The position numbers and the translations under genes are program-made. The notes below the pieces were generated by a model. It saw only the letters and a list, made by a program, of their open reading frames with translations. It did not search any database and had not been told where the DNA came from. A DNA stretch of 64,000 nt from contig WAEK01000006.1 of the NCBI GenBank assembly GCA_011634665.1, forward strand, positions 1,135,001 to 1,199,000, given 5' to 3'. The DNA comes from Mortierella sp. BCC40632. Its lineage: Eukaryota; Mortierellomycota; Mortierellomycetes; Mortierellales; Mortierellaceae. This document shows positions 11,990-24,736 of the stretch, in pieces (positions within the stretch are counted from its first letter, which is position 1; each line of letters starts with the position of its first letter).

Positions 11990-14900
11990 ATGAACCCCAT
12001 GGAAGATTCGAGCGCGACCTCTAGTCCACATCATAATGCAGAGACTGTGGAGACTTGTCTCCCAGAAGCCAGGGACAAGCTCCTGCAACAAAGTGAACAG
12101 GGTCCTTTAAGCGACTCCTCTAACTCAAATGCCGTTGCCTTGGAGTCATTGTTGAAGAAGACACTTCAGCAACTGGGAGTACTCGTGGGTAAACAAGTCG
12201 ACATCCAACGCTGTAGGTCAAAAAGGAAAAAGGAAAAGAAAAAAAACCAAGTTTGTTCACACAACTACGAGGCTATTCTGCTTCCAGCGAGTCTTGTTTT
12301 TCATGGTGATTGATGACCCTCTTCTTTGACCTTTGTGGGTTTATTCAAGTGGAAGAGGAGCTAAAAGAGCGACTCGACGACTTGGGCACACTCAGGAAAA
12401 TTCAAGAGAAAAAAGATGGCAAACCCGCAGTCGAAAGCGGATCTGGAGAGAATCTAGCAGTATCCAGTGGCAGTTCAGAGTCAGGACAACCCAGTGGCGC
12501 CATCGAGCTTCCCTCTCCCGACGTTTCAAACGACTTGACTAGCGGCAACGAGTGTAAAGAGACATCCAAGGAGTTAGACGATGTGCAGGCCAACTTTGTG
12601 TCCGAGTCTATGGAGATTCTCATTGCGTTGGAGGACACTCTTGTGGCACTCATTGCCGACCGAGGTAGTGCAACTGGCTTTGTCTACACTGCGCTGGTCC
12701 TCTTCTTTTGATTTGCACATCCTAATTCTCTGCAATTCACCTTGTTTGCTGCTAGAGATCCATGACCCAAAGAACGACAAAGAATTGTTAGGTCTTGTGG
12801 ATCAAAGGATGATCCATACCATGCTGGAGCTTATTGTTTGCTGGGGTATTTACCCCTATCTTTTGCCTGGTGTAGGAATGCCCTTGAACCGTCGGGTCCG
12901 CTCCCATATCTCTCAAAAAAGTATGTATGAAACCAGGATGGTGATCCTCGTTCGGAGTAACTCTTCTTAAATACTAACCGTGTATTTTCATTTTATCTAT
13001 GTGCCTAGACTTGTTCATTAAATCAGTCGAATCGGCCAAGACAGGAGTCCATCTTGATCAGATCCAGTCCACTGACGCCCTCTGGGAGCTCATCCAACCC
13101 CTCTCAAGGATCTCAATAGCCTACTCACAAAACAGGACACGCTTCACAACAATCAGCAGCATTCTTGTCAACCGATATATCCCAGACTTGTATGCAGCTC
13201 TACTCCAGATGGCCTATAGGCCTTTGCCGAAGCCTAAAACAGCAGGAGTCGCTTCTGAAGTACCGTCATCACCCGATCAGCCTAGCTCATTGCCCGCCAA
13301 GCCTGCGACTAAACTGACACCTGGAAACTTGACTGGCAGAGGCGCTCGGTTTACTCCACGGAATGTTCTTGCAGAATCGCCTTTACCACCACCACTTGGG
13401 GTCTCTCAAGAGCAGCTACAAGAGAGACAGCGCCGGCTGTTCCAAAAGGAGGAGAGTGCCAAGTTGTTCTATGATCTCTTTTGGAACACAGAAGCAGCAC
13501 GGTCACTTGAGTCGCTCACGATACTTTTGAACTCGGGTACCTCACTCCAGCCGGTTCCTACTTGGCTCAAGAGTATTTGTGGCCGATTCTTGTCTCAGAT
13601 CCTACTACGCCCAGGAGGTGTTCGTGTTGTGCTTGAATACATGCTGGGCATTGGCAGTGGTAGTGGTGGACCCACGCCGGATGGAGGCGGCACGGTCAAG
13701 TTGGATCAACTGGAGAAGGTATCACGACTGGTGACTTCAGTACCAGATCAAGCTTCATCCGCCCAAGAATATTACCACACAATATGTCCAGAGCTACTCG
13801 AGATTTTAGAGCAGGACATCAACCTTATGGATCCAAGTATGTATTCTACTACTCCGAGTCATAGAAAACAAATAACCCCGCCAAGTCCTCAACTAGTGCA
13901 GACAGCAACATTTGTGGTGGGCAAGATCCTTACGAAAGCACCTGCCCTTGGCCACTACGAAATCGTGGTCAGAGAAGTAGAGCCGCTGTGGCGCTGGGGG
14001 ACTCGTGCCAACGCGAAGAGTCTAAAAGAGGAGCAGGACATTGTTCACTCGTCCGACTCGATTATTCCAAAACTCGGTGCTATTTCCCTTGACTCGGCGC
14101 CAAACGCCAAGAAAGTGGCGATTGTTGAAACTGATGATGAGGTGGAAGTAATGGACCCACTTGTTGCATCCGAATATGAACTCTCGAAGGCCGTAATGTT
14201 CCTGCACAAGCTTCTGGTCGGAAACGAACCGTCGGCTTCACTCTTTGATGCATTCTTGGCTCAATCAGCACAGGGTCTCTACCGGCTCTACGAATTTTCG
14301 ACCCAGACCCGGTCAGTGCTGAAAGAGCTTGCCAAAGAGATTTTAGTGGTATACATGCGTATATTGGAGCCGTTAGAGACTGTCGAGGTCTTAAAGTCGA
14401 TTGTAATGAGGCGTCGCATGCACCCCCCTCAATCCAAGCCGTGGCAAAACAGGATCAGCCCCCCATCAGTGGGCAAAAAGACTAGCGATATTATCCTACC
14501 TCTACTCGAGATGGGGAGTGCTCGAGAGGCATACTTTACCCCAGGACCAACGGGCGGTGTTGTTTTGCGTCGACGGAGGTAAGTCTTGTATGACGATTTG
14601 TCCGCAACGTTTATCTTATGGTCCTACCCCTTTACCACTCTACTGACTTCTGAGGACTAAATCGTCTTTAGAGTTGAGGATAGAGAGGCGGCAACGCAAT
14701 TGGAACTTGATGTTGATGTTTTTCTAGACCTCCTGAACGATGTTGAGGCATCAGGACAAGGCGAGATCACTGGAGATCTCTATATGTATTTGCTAGATGA
14801 ATACCAAGCCGGAAAGGCGCGCGGATCAAATTTTGTTTCCCCTCGAAAGTAAGCCGTTGATCTTGGCATTACTCAGATGGATAGTCATGACAACAATAAC

Positions 14901-16655
14901 AGCGGAAAGGAGCTCTCAGATGATTGACTCGTCGTTCTTGTCTCTTTATAATCCATCTATATCCGATTTATAGGATGTTAACGATGCTCCAATTAATTTT
15001 GAACATGACTCAAAAGCTGGGACCCAGCATCCTAAGCAAAGTAACACAAATCATTGGCCTCGCAAACAATATCTTGGAACATCAGGTGCCTTCAAGCAGA
15101 GTTGAGGAGAAAGACAAGGATGATATTGAACAGAATAATGCAGAAGACGATGACAGCGAGGATTCTGACATGGAAATATTGGGACTGGTCTTGACTCTTT
15201 TGACAGCTATCCTCAATGGTACGTTACACCTGCCTGCCTGCACACCGCCCTTCTATTTTGAAGTCTGTGAATACCAAACCAAAATTTACTTGGCCGCCAT
15301 TATTTATTTATTCACTTATTCATTTATTTATTTTTATAGAAAATGAACATCTCTCCCAGCAAGATCGGCACTTACTGGGAATGACCCTTGTTCACCTCAA
15401 GCAACTCTCTGACCATCCGCTAATAGAAATCCGACGAGTGGCACACGATCTTCAAATGCTCATTCCACCAAGGCTAAGCGAGACTTCTAGTGGTTCAGGC
15501 AAGACACCTAAAAAGACAGAGATGGAGATCGAGATGGAAAAGTATGCTTCTGCACTAGCAGCTCTTCAAGACAGTCTATTGCCTGTTCGAGCACACGGCC
15601 TTCACATCCTACGTGAGATGATTCTCGAAAAGTCAATCGTCCTGACGGGCGAACCAGGGTCCTCTGGGAAAGGGCAGCAGAGCAGAGAGCTTGATCATGC
15701 TTTGGATATTTTTATTCAACATGTTCAGGAGCCAGACTCGTTCATTTATCTGAATGCCGTCAAGGGGCTTGCCGCCCTGACGGATGCTCATGGGCCCGAG
15801 ATCTTGAAAAAGCTGATGCGGACTTATTCCAACGAGAATGGTAAACAAAAGCTGGACACAAGACTTAGGGTAGGCGAAGCCTTGGTGCAGACAGTCCAAC
15901 GTTGTGGAGAAGCCCTGGGAGCCTACACAGATGCTCTACTCCCAGGACTGTACAAGGTCATGAACACCAAGATGGACGAGCAGACCCTGGCAAGGAGAGC
16001 CGAACTGGCTCGAAAGAGAAAAGAAAAGGTGGATGAAAAACGACGATCAGATGCATTATTGACGGCGGAGGAAAAGCAGATAAAGTGGAAAGCGGAAATG
16101 GCGAAACGAAATCGGATGCAACGCCGGAAACAAGGACTGGCCAACGAGGGTGAGGAAGAGAGAGGAGACTTTGAAGCAGACGAAAAGGAGGCTGATGAAA
16201 TGCAGGAAGCAGATGAAGAGGACGTATTGGATGAGGTGTCTCTTCTTCGGTCCAGCGCATTAACGATCCTTGCGACGGCCATTGAGAGTTGTCCGTTGGC
16301 GATGTTGCCAGAATTACGGTACTTACTTGATTGGGTACTGTCAATTATGGATCTGGACCCTCAGATTGAAGTCCGAAGAGGAGCCATGCTGGTGATTGTT
16401 TTGTTACTCAGGGCATTGGACGGAAATGCGTTGTATCGGATCGAAGGCGACCAATTGAAGAGAGTCTATCGGACTCTTCGCTATGTGGAAGAGGTAGACG
16501 ACGACCAGCTGTGTCGGGCACAGGCACGGGCGGGTATTGCCGATTTGGACGCAATCGTTCGCAAGGAGATGAATCCATCGCAAGAAGGCAGCCATCCATG
16601 GGCAGCAGAGATATCATCTGGAGGGAACAAGCTTGGGGAGATTCGATTCCGATAG
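11990..16655 (+). CDS. RTP1: RTP1/TANGO6-like HEAT-repeat protein (RNA polymerase II import/assembly factor)
   Basis: Seven exons: 11990-12212, 12350-12664, 12756-12920, 13009-14578, 14672-14848, 14974-15218 and 15340-16655. All junctions are GT-AG and phase-consistent, giving 1336 aa. The protein is an alpha-helical repeat solenoid. The C-terminal third carries the two segments typical of Rtp1/TANGO6: around residues 970-1090 (LLPVRAHGLHILREMI, then PDSFIYLNAVKGLAALTD and LRVGEALVQTVQRCGE), and around 1196-1235 (SSALTILATAIESC, LLDWVLSIMD, RRGAMLVIVLLLRAL). A charged linker rich in Lys/Arg then Glu/Asp separates them. Yeast Rtp1 helps assemble RNA polymerase subunits and move them into the nucleus; animal TANGO6 was found in a secretion screen. 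I use the second ATG at 11990, because the ATG at 11982 meets a stop after three codons. Confidence 0.88.
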
Positions 16656-16938
16656 GGTGGAGAGCAGAGCGACTAGGGCCCAGTCAAAAAAATTAAGAGA
16701 GCACGGGGCACAAATAGAGCACAGAGCAGCACTTTCAGAACCAAGGAAGGAGAGGGGAAGGGGGAGCTCACCACACGACCGCTTTTGGAACAATTTGCAT
16801 CATCACTTTCTTGCATTGCTCTGCCCATCCTTCCCTTTTTCTCTTTCTCTTTCTCTTTCTCTTTCTCTCTCTCCCGACCATCTCCCCACTCATCCTGCTC
16901 AACATTACATCTCATTCCTCTTGCATCCATCATCCATC
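16656..16938 (+). promoter_or_regulatory. short promoter/5' leader of the GDP-fucose transporter
   Basis: The 283 bases between RTP1 and the transporter hold a pyrimidine tract (TTTCTC repeats, about 16836-16874), which is common just upstream of fungal start sites. Both genes are on the plus strand, so RTP1 termination and transporter initiation must share this space. Confidence 0.4.
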
Positions 16939-18278
16939 ATGTCATCTGAAAAGGATGAAAAATCTCTTCCCCAACCAGCGGTTCATCGTGGACAGCAGGC
17001 CCATCCCATGTCACTCATCATCGGCTCGATCGCCTTTTACTGGGTGGCCTCACTCTCTGTCGTCTTTTTGAACAAGACGATCCTCTCTGGTTCTGAATAC
17101 AAGTTCCCATACCCATTATTTGTCACTCTTTTCCAGTTGGTAGTCGCACTTGTCCTACTCATTGTGTCTGGCCAACTTGGCAAACGGTAATTTCAATTCT
17201 GTTGCAACACATGGCTACACAGAAGAACTCTAGCAGGTCCCTTCTCTTCCCTGGACACGATAGGTGGCCCTTGAAGTAGAACGGAGTAAAGGAGTTCTTC
17301 TGGAGATAGAACTCACTTGCTAGATCTTTTTTCAGCAGGAACCCTGCCTCTCCCTTGCGTCCTAGGACCAACAAGAAAGGCCCTGATAGTTGTGGCTCTT
17401 TGAGTGTATTCTGTCAATTCATACTCACTAGAGACGCCTTTTCTTTTCTCTCTCCTATTCTACTTTGCCTCATTGTATCAATTGCTGCCTACAAATAGCA
17501 ATCGTCTGTTTTCAACGATCCCACCATTCGAGTTTGACCTCGATCTTGTTCGGAGTATCCTTCCTCTGTCGATTGTCTATGTGTTGATGTTGACGCTGAA
17601 CAATCTTTGCCTCCAGCTGGTTGAAGTGACTTTTTACCAAGTGGCTCGGTCCCTTTCCATTTTCTTCAACATTCTCTTTACTTATACCATGCTTCGTCAA
17701 CAAACCTCTCCAGCAGCCATGGTGGCCTGTTCGATTGTCGTCCTGGGTTTCTTTGTCGGATCCTATGGCGAGTCCAACTTTTCGTGGCCAGGTCTTTTGG
17801 CAGGTGTTGGTTCGAGTGTCTTTGTGGCTCTGTATGGTATCTATGTCAAGAAGACGTTGAGTGTGGTCGATAACAACCAATGGCGTCTTCTTCACTACAA
17901 CACGGCGATTTCCATTATTCTTTTGACACCAATTGTGTTCCTTTCAGGAGAGATGAAGGAGATTCTTCAGGAGGTGTACTTTTTGAACGATCTTGGATTT
18001 TGGATCCTGATGACCATCACGGGCATTGCAGGGTTCTTGATCAATACGGCCATGTTTTTGCAGATCAAGTATACGACAGCCTTGACGAATACAATTTCAG
18101 GCACTGCCAAATCTTGTGTCCAAACGTTGATGGCGATGGTCTTTTACCAGAACCCTATTACTGCTATGGTAAAAAAAAAAAAAAAAAAAAAAAAAAGAAA
18201 CTTGCTCTCTCACTCTCTCCAGGGCCTTGTTACAAAAATACGAGAGAGCGGCGAAACAAATCCACTAATCTCTCTCTC

Positions 18279-18309
<31 letters not shown>

Positions 18310-18403
18310 CGCCCACTTATAGAATGGGTTTGGTATCTTCCTGAGTCTTTTTGGCTCTGGATTCTACTCTTGGGTCCGATACAAGGAGATGCAACGAAAG
18401 TAG
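16939..18403 (+). CDS. GDP-fucose transporter (SLC35C1 family)
   Basis: Three exons, 16939-17186, 17499-18168 and 18323-18403, phases 2 and 0, giving 332 aa. Drug/metabolite-transporter fold with about ten hydrophobic helices. It follows animal SLC35C1 closely: FYWVASLSVVFLNK in helix 1, then LTLNNLCLQLVEV, FYQVARSLSIFFN, WRLLHYNTAISI, and the diagnostic TNTISGTAKSCVQT before the last helices. It exchanges GDP-fucose for GMP across the Golgi membrane, supplying luminal fucosyltransferases. The last exon encodes only 26 residues ending in a basic tail (RYKEMQRK). Intron 2 contains A26 immediately after the donor and a long CT run before the acceptor. AATAAA at 18465-18470 is the likely poly(A) signal. 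Mucoromycete walls contain fucose, which fits. Confidence 0.9.
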
Positions 18404-18748
18404 AGAATCTAGAGAGACTACCGATAGGCCTGTTCCTGTCATTGATTGTGTGAGAGAGAAGTGGAATAAACTAATGAGAGGATATCTCCTCTGAATGTAG
18501 AAAAGAAAAAGAAAAGAAAAGAAAAGAAAATATTACTCAGGAACTGTAGTTTTGAGAATGGAAACTACCTTCTAGAGAAACCAGAGAAAAAAGTGTTCTG
18601 CGTTTCAAACTGTCCGGACCTTGCTCTTCCTCCCCTTTTTTTTTTTTTTGCCATCTAGTTTATCAATACTTTTTAATTCTTTTCATGGAAAGAAAAAAAA
18701 CAAAAAAAAAAAAAAAAAAACAGAAAAGAAAAAAAGAAACAAATGCTG
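18404..18748. other. convergent intergenic spacer
   Basis: Spacer between the transporter (+) and the INTS8 homologue (-). It has an AATAAA at 18465-18470, AAAAG repeats (18500-18530), a T13 run (18638-18650) and a purine run (18685-18740). No gene is seen. Confidence 0.6.
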
Positions 18749-21700
18749 CTATGAATCCAATGCCTTCCAACTCTTTGCGTATCGTGACCATAATCTTGTC
18801 AACAAATCTTGTTGAATCATGGCATGCACTTGTTCTCGAAAGGGTTGACGCAAATCTAAAGCAAGCCTGTTGCTATTGATTCGGTTTTGGACCTTAAGTT
18901 GACCCTCGGGCTCCTTCTTGAGTAAGAAACTGATCAGCTCCAGCAATGACAAGTCATAAATCAGATCTAGCATTTGGGGTAAAGTCATGGCCCTTTGTCC
19001 CATGGGCTGAAGAGATCCGTTTGGAAGAATACCCGATAGCGATGCGATAAGTCGTTGCCTTTCCTTATAATTGAGTCCTTCAAAGAGTTGCTCCTGTCCT
19101 GCGAGTGAATACAGATGCGGAGAAAATACAGACTCGGATGTTTGAACACGTGGCGTGTACGAGGTCAAGAGGAAGTAGAGGTGACTCAATGGGTGGGGCT
19201 GTTGAGTACCACCACTACCGCTACTGCCCCCTCCTCCTCCTCCTTGCGCCACTCCTCCTCCTTGTCCTTGATTTTGACCTTGTCCCTGACCTTGACCTTG
19301 TTGGCTCTGTCCTTGACTTTGCCCCTGACTTTGGCCTCCTAATCCACCGCCACTACCACCACTTCCTGAACTACCAGTGGCAAAGTTCGGCATCGGTCCA
19401 AGATTAGCTAGCACTGGAGTACTGGAATTAAAGCTCAAGTGTCCATTCTCATAGGCTGTTCGAATCGCAGCAAAGGCTTGGCTGTAATCCATCCTTGGTA
19501 GGAATTGGTGCATGATCGCCGCAGCTAGAGGTTCGTTCAGTTGCATACAGCTATCGATTGCCTTTTGTGCAAATGTGGAAGGAGTAAGAGCCTGTGAAGG
19601 TACAGTGACAGGAGTACTTGGAGAACCGTTCACGACCGCCGTCTGCGGAGGCTGCTGCGAGTGACTCATTACAGATGGAGGCGTAGGAGGGGGTGGTGGT
19701 GGCGGTGGAGGCGGTGGGAAGGCTGCATTCGATGGGTCATGAGGCATCTGTCCTGGTGGGAGTGGGGGAGTCAATCCTAAACCAATAGGATTGCCTGGAC
19801 CACCGCCAAAAGGAGGCATGGAGCCGCCAACGCCTCCGGCGTTTGGAAAGACTAACGCTACACCGTTCTCACCAAAGGGACCTGGCATGGCCATGGGTAT
19901 TCCCGGAGGAAATTGAGGTCCACCCATATTGCCACTTCCTGGTATGGAACCTCCTTGTGATGGAAGGATGATTGTCTGTGCCTGTGATGACATTGGGGCT
20001 GGTGAATGTGAAGCGATCGGCCCATGCGTGTAGGCGGACCAGATACGTCGCTCCAGTGATGAGAGATCCGAAAAGCTGCCCGAAGAGATCATACAAGCGT
20101 TCAAAAAGGATGCAAGCGCCTCACGGTGGAGTCCCTCGAGATGATATAGCTCCGTCAAACACAAGGAGAATCGTGCAATTCGTGTACAGGGCTTTGCCAA
20201 GAGTAACGTTGTGTTGTTGTAGGGAGCACTCATGGTTTGCAAGATTGACACAAAGGGTGATTGAGCAGGCTCCGGGATAGAAGATAAAGGCGGCGAATCG
20301 AATGACTGCCGAGTTGATTGTTCCTTTGACTCCATTTGTCTTCTCGCTTCAGACTCGATCTTGACTCTCTTGGCAAATAGCTCCGAATCGTATTGGATTT
20401 GATTTTCGTGCACTTGGATAAGCAAACGCATGAAACGTTGCCTAGCCATGGGTGTACCGTCGATGGCAGCTCCGGCATCGCCATTGCTGAGCATTGCGAT
20501 AATTTTGACTCGTGGGTCGGACCAAGAAGATACACTGTCCATTGATGTCGTGAATAAGGCATAATATCCAAATTCGCTCAATGTAAACTTGGATTGTTCA
20601 GGAAGGATTGAGGAAATAGCCCCGGCGAGTAGGGCCGCAAAGACATCCACCACTCCACGTATCCGCACAAAGTTAAACAACTTCAATATCATTGCATGTC
20701 CAGGGTCTTCTTCAAGACCTCCTCCACTTGCATGGAGGTTCTCCAGCTTCAGTTGCCTTTTGCTCCGCTGTCGCGTAGTATTACCGGATGGCTGGCCCTG
20801 GATAGGCCCACGATTAGGTCGTCCTACTTTGATCATTAGGCCCTGGATCATATCCAGAGCTGCTAGCCGAGTGATGTTGATGGGGTCCAAATCGAGTGAG
20901 AATAGTGCATCTAGGCAGCTGGATGCAGCCGTGTCCTTGAGGTCGACGCCAAGAATCTGTCCACGTTCAAGAATGGCACAGAGTGGTACTAGTACGCCAT
21001 ACACTTGACAGATTTCTATTAAAATAGAAGCACGATGTTAGCAAAGTGTTGGTTCCAATGCCTGAGAGACTTGCTATTCCAATGCGTGACGTCTTACCAG
21101 GGAAAGCGTTCTTGTCCAACATATCAGCTGCAAGTCTGCAGTATCTCGATAGGAAATCCCACCTCCTTCCATTGATACAAATCGCCAAACATCGGAGCTA
21201 ACAGAGTTGGGTACAGTAGACAGAGCGTGAATAAATACTGAGACTCCCCTGCAGCAGTCCAAAAGATGCTAGAGATTTCAACTGTTAGACAAAGAAATAC
21301 CTGTAGATTGCTTTCTAGAGGACCGTAGGATAACAAATACTTGTTTAACAGATTGCTGATCTCATTTGTGATAATTTCATCTCTTTCAAGATCTTCCCGT
21401 TTTGATGCTGATGCATCCTGCCGAGGCATTTCCTGAGGATTGTCAATATCCATTGAGTGGCTATCCTGAAGTGGTGTTGAAGATGGGTCCCGCACAAACG
21501 ACCCACTCGACTTGATTCTTGCTTCAAGGCGGTCCTGGACTCGTTGCTCCCGCCTCTGTTCAATCTCTTGGGCAAGCACGCCGAGCTGAGCAATGATGGT
21601 GAACATTTCAAGTTGATAAGAAATCCGTGGGAGGTTTTGCGAGGACGCGTCCTTTTCCTGTGACAAGAACCGCGCAGCAGATTGGATAAGCTTCAATCCA

Positions 21701-24180
21701 TCAATATATTTTCCACGACTGCAACATTGTGCGCCCATGGCTAACGCCACCAGACAGCTTGTAAGATGAGGCATGGATTTCTAAACAGTAGCAATTATGA
21801 AGATAAAGCGGGAATTTTTGTTAAGACTAGGACTAGAAAGTTGGTAATACGAGATCTTGCAGGCGGATGCCCCAGGAATAAAATTATCTTACAGATCGGA
21901 TATACTGCTCAACATCGTCAGGGTCCATGCGCTCCAGCAACTGAGACATAGCTTCGGCTTCTCCAGTTTCTTTTTCTGAGTCTTCAGTGATTGGCCCCTG
22001 GCCATGTTGTGACTGCTCTCCCAATAAAAAAATCCATTGGTTAGTGAGATGCTCTCAGTGTCCCGGTCAATAACTCTACGAAAAACATCGTATGGCATAC
22101 CAAAATAAAACTATACATGTCCCAGACACGGCTCCAGTCGCTTGGTAACAGATCCAGAACGCCTAGAACACAATGGAACACATAAAGAAAATAAAAATGC
22201 TTTCTTCTTCCAAAATTAACCTTACACTGCGACAAAAGTGTCATAGATTTCCAAACTACCTGCTTTCCATGCTGCCTCATAGCAGAGTACATGTTGGACC
22301 GTAGCACATAATTTGGTGGCAAAGGCTTTGACCTTATTCCTTGACGTTTCCAAAACTTGCTGTTTCAAAACCAAGGACACGATTTGCATAATGTCGTCAA
22401 AGATACCTGGCGTCAGATACGCATCAGTCTCGTCGCCACTCTCAAAATGTATGGATCGAAGGTGTTGAAGTGAGCGCTTGGGTATTTCACAAAGCATCTC
22501 GCCTAGCTCACAAATAAAATTTTCCCTTGGCTGTAAGTATTCCACTTCTCTACATTGCTCGTACCCAAAGGATCGGATAGCGCAGTAGCTGTTGACCTAC
22601 TTGGTACTCCGAGTCGATAGAATGCATTGGCGACCGCAAGAAGAGCCCCGTTGGCAGCATCGGATCGCTCTAGTACAATATTCACGATACGCTGCCGCCA
22701 TGTGAACGGTAAGGCACGAGTGATATTATCCTTCAGGAACTCATCCAGTAACTCCTTGTGTCGATATTCTGCCTCGAGTGTCTTGACTCTGTTCAAAAGG
22801 TTCTCCCTCGGATCAAATAAAGACTCCCCAAGAGAAAGACGAGCCAACTTCAAGAGAGCCTTCGTGCGGTTCAAATCTAGATGGCTGATTTTTCAAGAGT
22901 CCCAAATATAGCTGTTGTGTCAATGTTGCTGTCCCAAGTTGGCATTAGATAGCCTGAGCCACTGTCCTGAACCAACTTTACCATGAAAGATGGGGGTTTC
23001 CGCTTGTGGAATGTTGTTTGTGGACTTCTTGGCATTGGTTCAAATATGGGATAGCAACCATGTATTCTCCATTCCAGCAGTAATATTGTCCCAGCTCGGA
23101 GGCCAATTGACACTTAAGTGACCTGACTCTTTCACTTGATGGCCTCTGTGATTTTGATCCGTAAGAGATGTAAAACTATTGGTCAGCTCTTTTTTTTTTT
23201 ATGGATAATATTGAATGCAGCGTTATTCATCCCAATGACCGAGTCCGCTTACGTCTTCCAACGAACTCAATTTGTCTTTGAGTGCCTCAACATGATACCT
23301 AGTTTCTCCAAAGTCGAGTTCCGAAACGTCCGCACCAGATACACGAGAACGAACGACCCATCTTTGGAGGAGTGTCAATGGATCCCACGGCTCCTCCCGA
23401 TCAACATACGACACTGAATCTGAGTTGGGTTTTCTATCCCAGGTCAAGCCCAGATGATATCAAGAATATGTCAGTTGTTGCCGTCTTATCAGTTCGGTCT
23501 TCTGGCTCCGAGCACTACAGAGTTATCACCACCATACATACTGGGAGAGTAACATCATCGCAGTAATTAAACAAAGTTGATTGGGTCCTGGGACTTGGGT
23601 AAAGATCTCTTCGAGTCCAAGCGATGACGTGAAGAACACCCTGCAAGCATGGCCAAGCAGCATATCTAGTAGTGAAACGAGTACATAGATGATCCTCAGG
23701 TCAACTCGGTAAATTCAACGAACCAGTTTCTTCATTATCTAACGAGTTGGGTATAGGATGATCCTGCATGGATACCTTGTCTCTCTGAAAGCTGCATAGT
23801 TTGCTGCTGGACACCATAGTCGTCATTGCCGAGGCCTTTCTCGTCAACTCTGAGAGATACCTCGATGGGTACTATGGTTGGTATTCCGAAGCGTGCCACT
23901 GACAACAGGTCCTGTAACAGCCGTCGTCCTTGTGCGAAAGCCTGATCCGGCGGCAATGCATTGAGCTAGGAGGATACATGAACAGGGGGGGAGCATCAGC
24001 ACGGCACATTCTTGATCAATGGTTTCCTGTAGCCACATGGAACATGGCAGATGGATAGCAGACTAAAAATTGCAGCGCTACTTTTGCTTTAATGAGTGTT
24101 GGATTCAGTAACACGTCAAGCGTGTCAATGTTGGCGTCCATGTTTTGTGTTGAGGTCCGAACTGTGGCACTGAGTGACAT
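18749..24180 (-). CDS. INTS8: Integrator complex subunit 8 homologue
   Basis: Twelve minus-strand exons: 24180-24082, 23965-23776, 23665-23542, 23433-23253, 23145-22982, 22884-22608, 22530-22260, 22162-22101, 22015-21893, 21780-21179, 21135-21098 and 21015-18749. Phases all agree, giving 1465 aa. Matches to animal INTS8 in order: N-terminal VLLNPTLIKAKLNALPPD; a TPR-like CQLASELGQYYCWNGEY; ELLDEFLKDNITRALPF then RQRIVNIV; LLPSDWSRVWDMY; the PMFGDLLAADML junction; the C-terminal LAAAIMHQFLPRMDYSQAF and MLDLIYDLSLLELISFL. INTS8 is a scaffold that recruits PP2A to Integrator, which cleaves snRNA and other Pol II transcripts. The protein is longer than the human one (about 995 aa), mainly from a Pro/Gly/Gln-rich insertion. 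Some donors (22607, 21178 with a 43-base intron) were chosen to keep phase. Confidence 0.85.
19190..19960 (-). repeat. Pro/Gly/Gln low-complexity insertion within INTS8
   Basis: Inside the last INTS8 exon the minus strand encodes a proline run, glycine-rich stretches and tandem Gly-Gln-Ser/Gly-Gln repeats (DNA 19250-19350). It lies between two segments that match animal INTS8. It is probably disordered and expands by slippage; reading frame is kept throughout. Confidence 0.75.
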
Positions 24181-24720
24181 GATGGAGGTGTGGCGGTGAG
24201 AAGGCAAAGACGCACGAAAGAGGCTGGGGCAGGGCTCTTTTCCTCCCGTGACATTTCCGTGATGCAATTGCTAGATTCAGGTCGCGTCGCATCAAACTAG
24301 AAGTTCGAATGGGTGCAAGTCTAATTTACTTCAGTTTGAACGTCTGGATCGATCGCACGCATCGTTTGGGTTTCTCATCGCAAGGCCAGGTGGCCTCGGT
24401 GGTGAAAGGCAGAGTCTCAGTCAAATACAACATGGAACTATTCCTTTCTTTTGAACCATTGCGGAGAGGAGTAGGGAAAAACTCAGCTTCGCAAATTTGC
24501 CTATTGAACCTAACAGTTTAAAGGATACTTCACCAAATTCAAATAGAAACTCCATGGATGCCTCTGCTAAGGCAGAAAGACACCAATTGCAGTTCAAACA
24601 CCATATAGTAGAGCGCCTCGCACTAGGACTAGGAGACACTGCGAATCGTTTTTGGTACTCTGATCGCCGGTAGCGACCGAGGTACTCACCGAAGGAGCGA
24701 TTTGAGTCGGGTAAAGAGTG
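24181..24720. other. upstream side of INTS8; no clear gene
   Basis: Region between the INTS8 start codon (24180, minus) and the first recognisable exon-like stretch of the plus-strand pseudogene. Short open plus frames (24309-24521 and about 24525-24675) look weakly protein-like and could be further remnants of the pseudogene, but no splice model joins them. Confidence 0.35.
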
Positions 24721-24736
24721 CGATCCTCCTAAAACT

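Noticed and set aside
21098..21190. Apparent frameshift in INTS8 near 21163
   Set aside because: A 43-base GT-AG intron (21178-21136) restores the frame and gives a junction (FGDLLAADML) that aligns well with animal INTS8.
22530..22620. Second apparent frame break in INTS8 near 22600
   Set aside because: Using the donor GTACCA at 22607 with the acceptor at 22531 gives phase 0 and removes the need for a frameshift, although it is less canonical than the GTAGGT nearby.
18749..24180. Mediator tail subunit (Med5/MED24) as identity of the large minus-strand gene
   Set aside because: Size and Gln/Pro content suggested it at first, but ordered motif matches to INTS8 over the whole length are much better.
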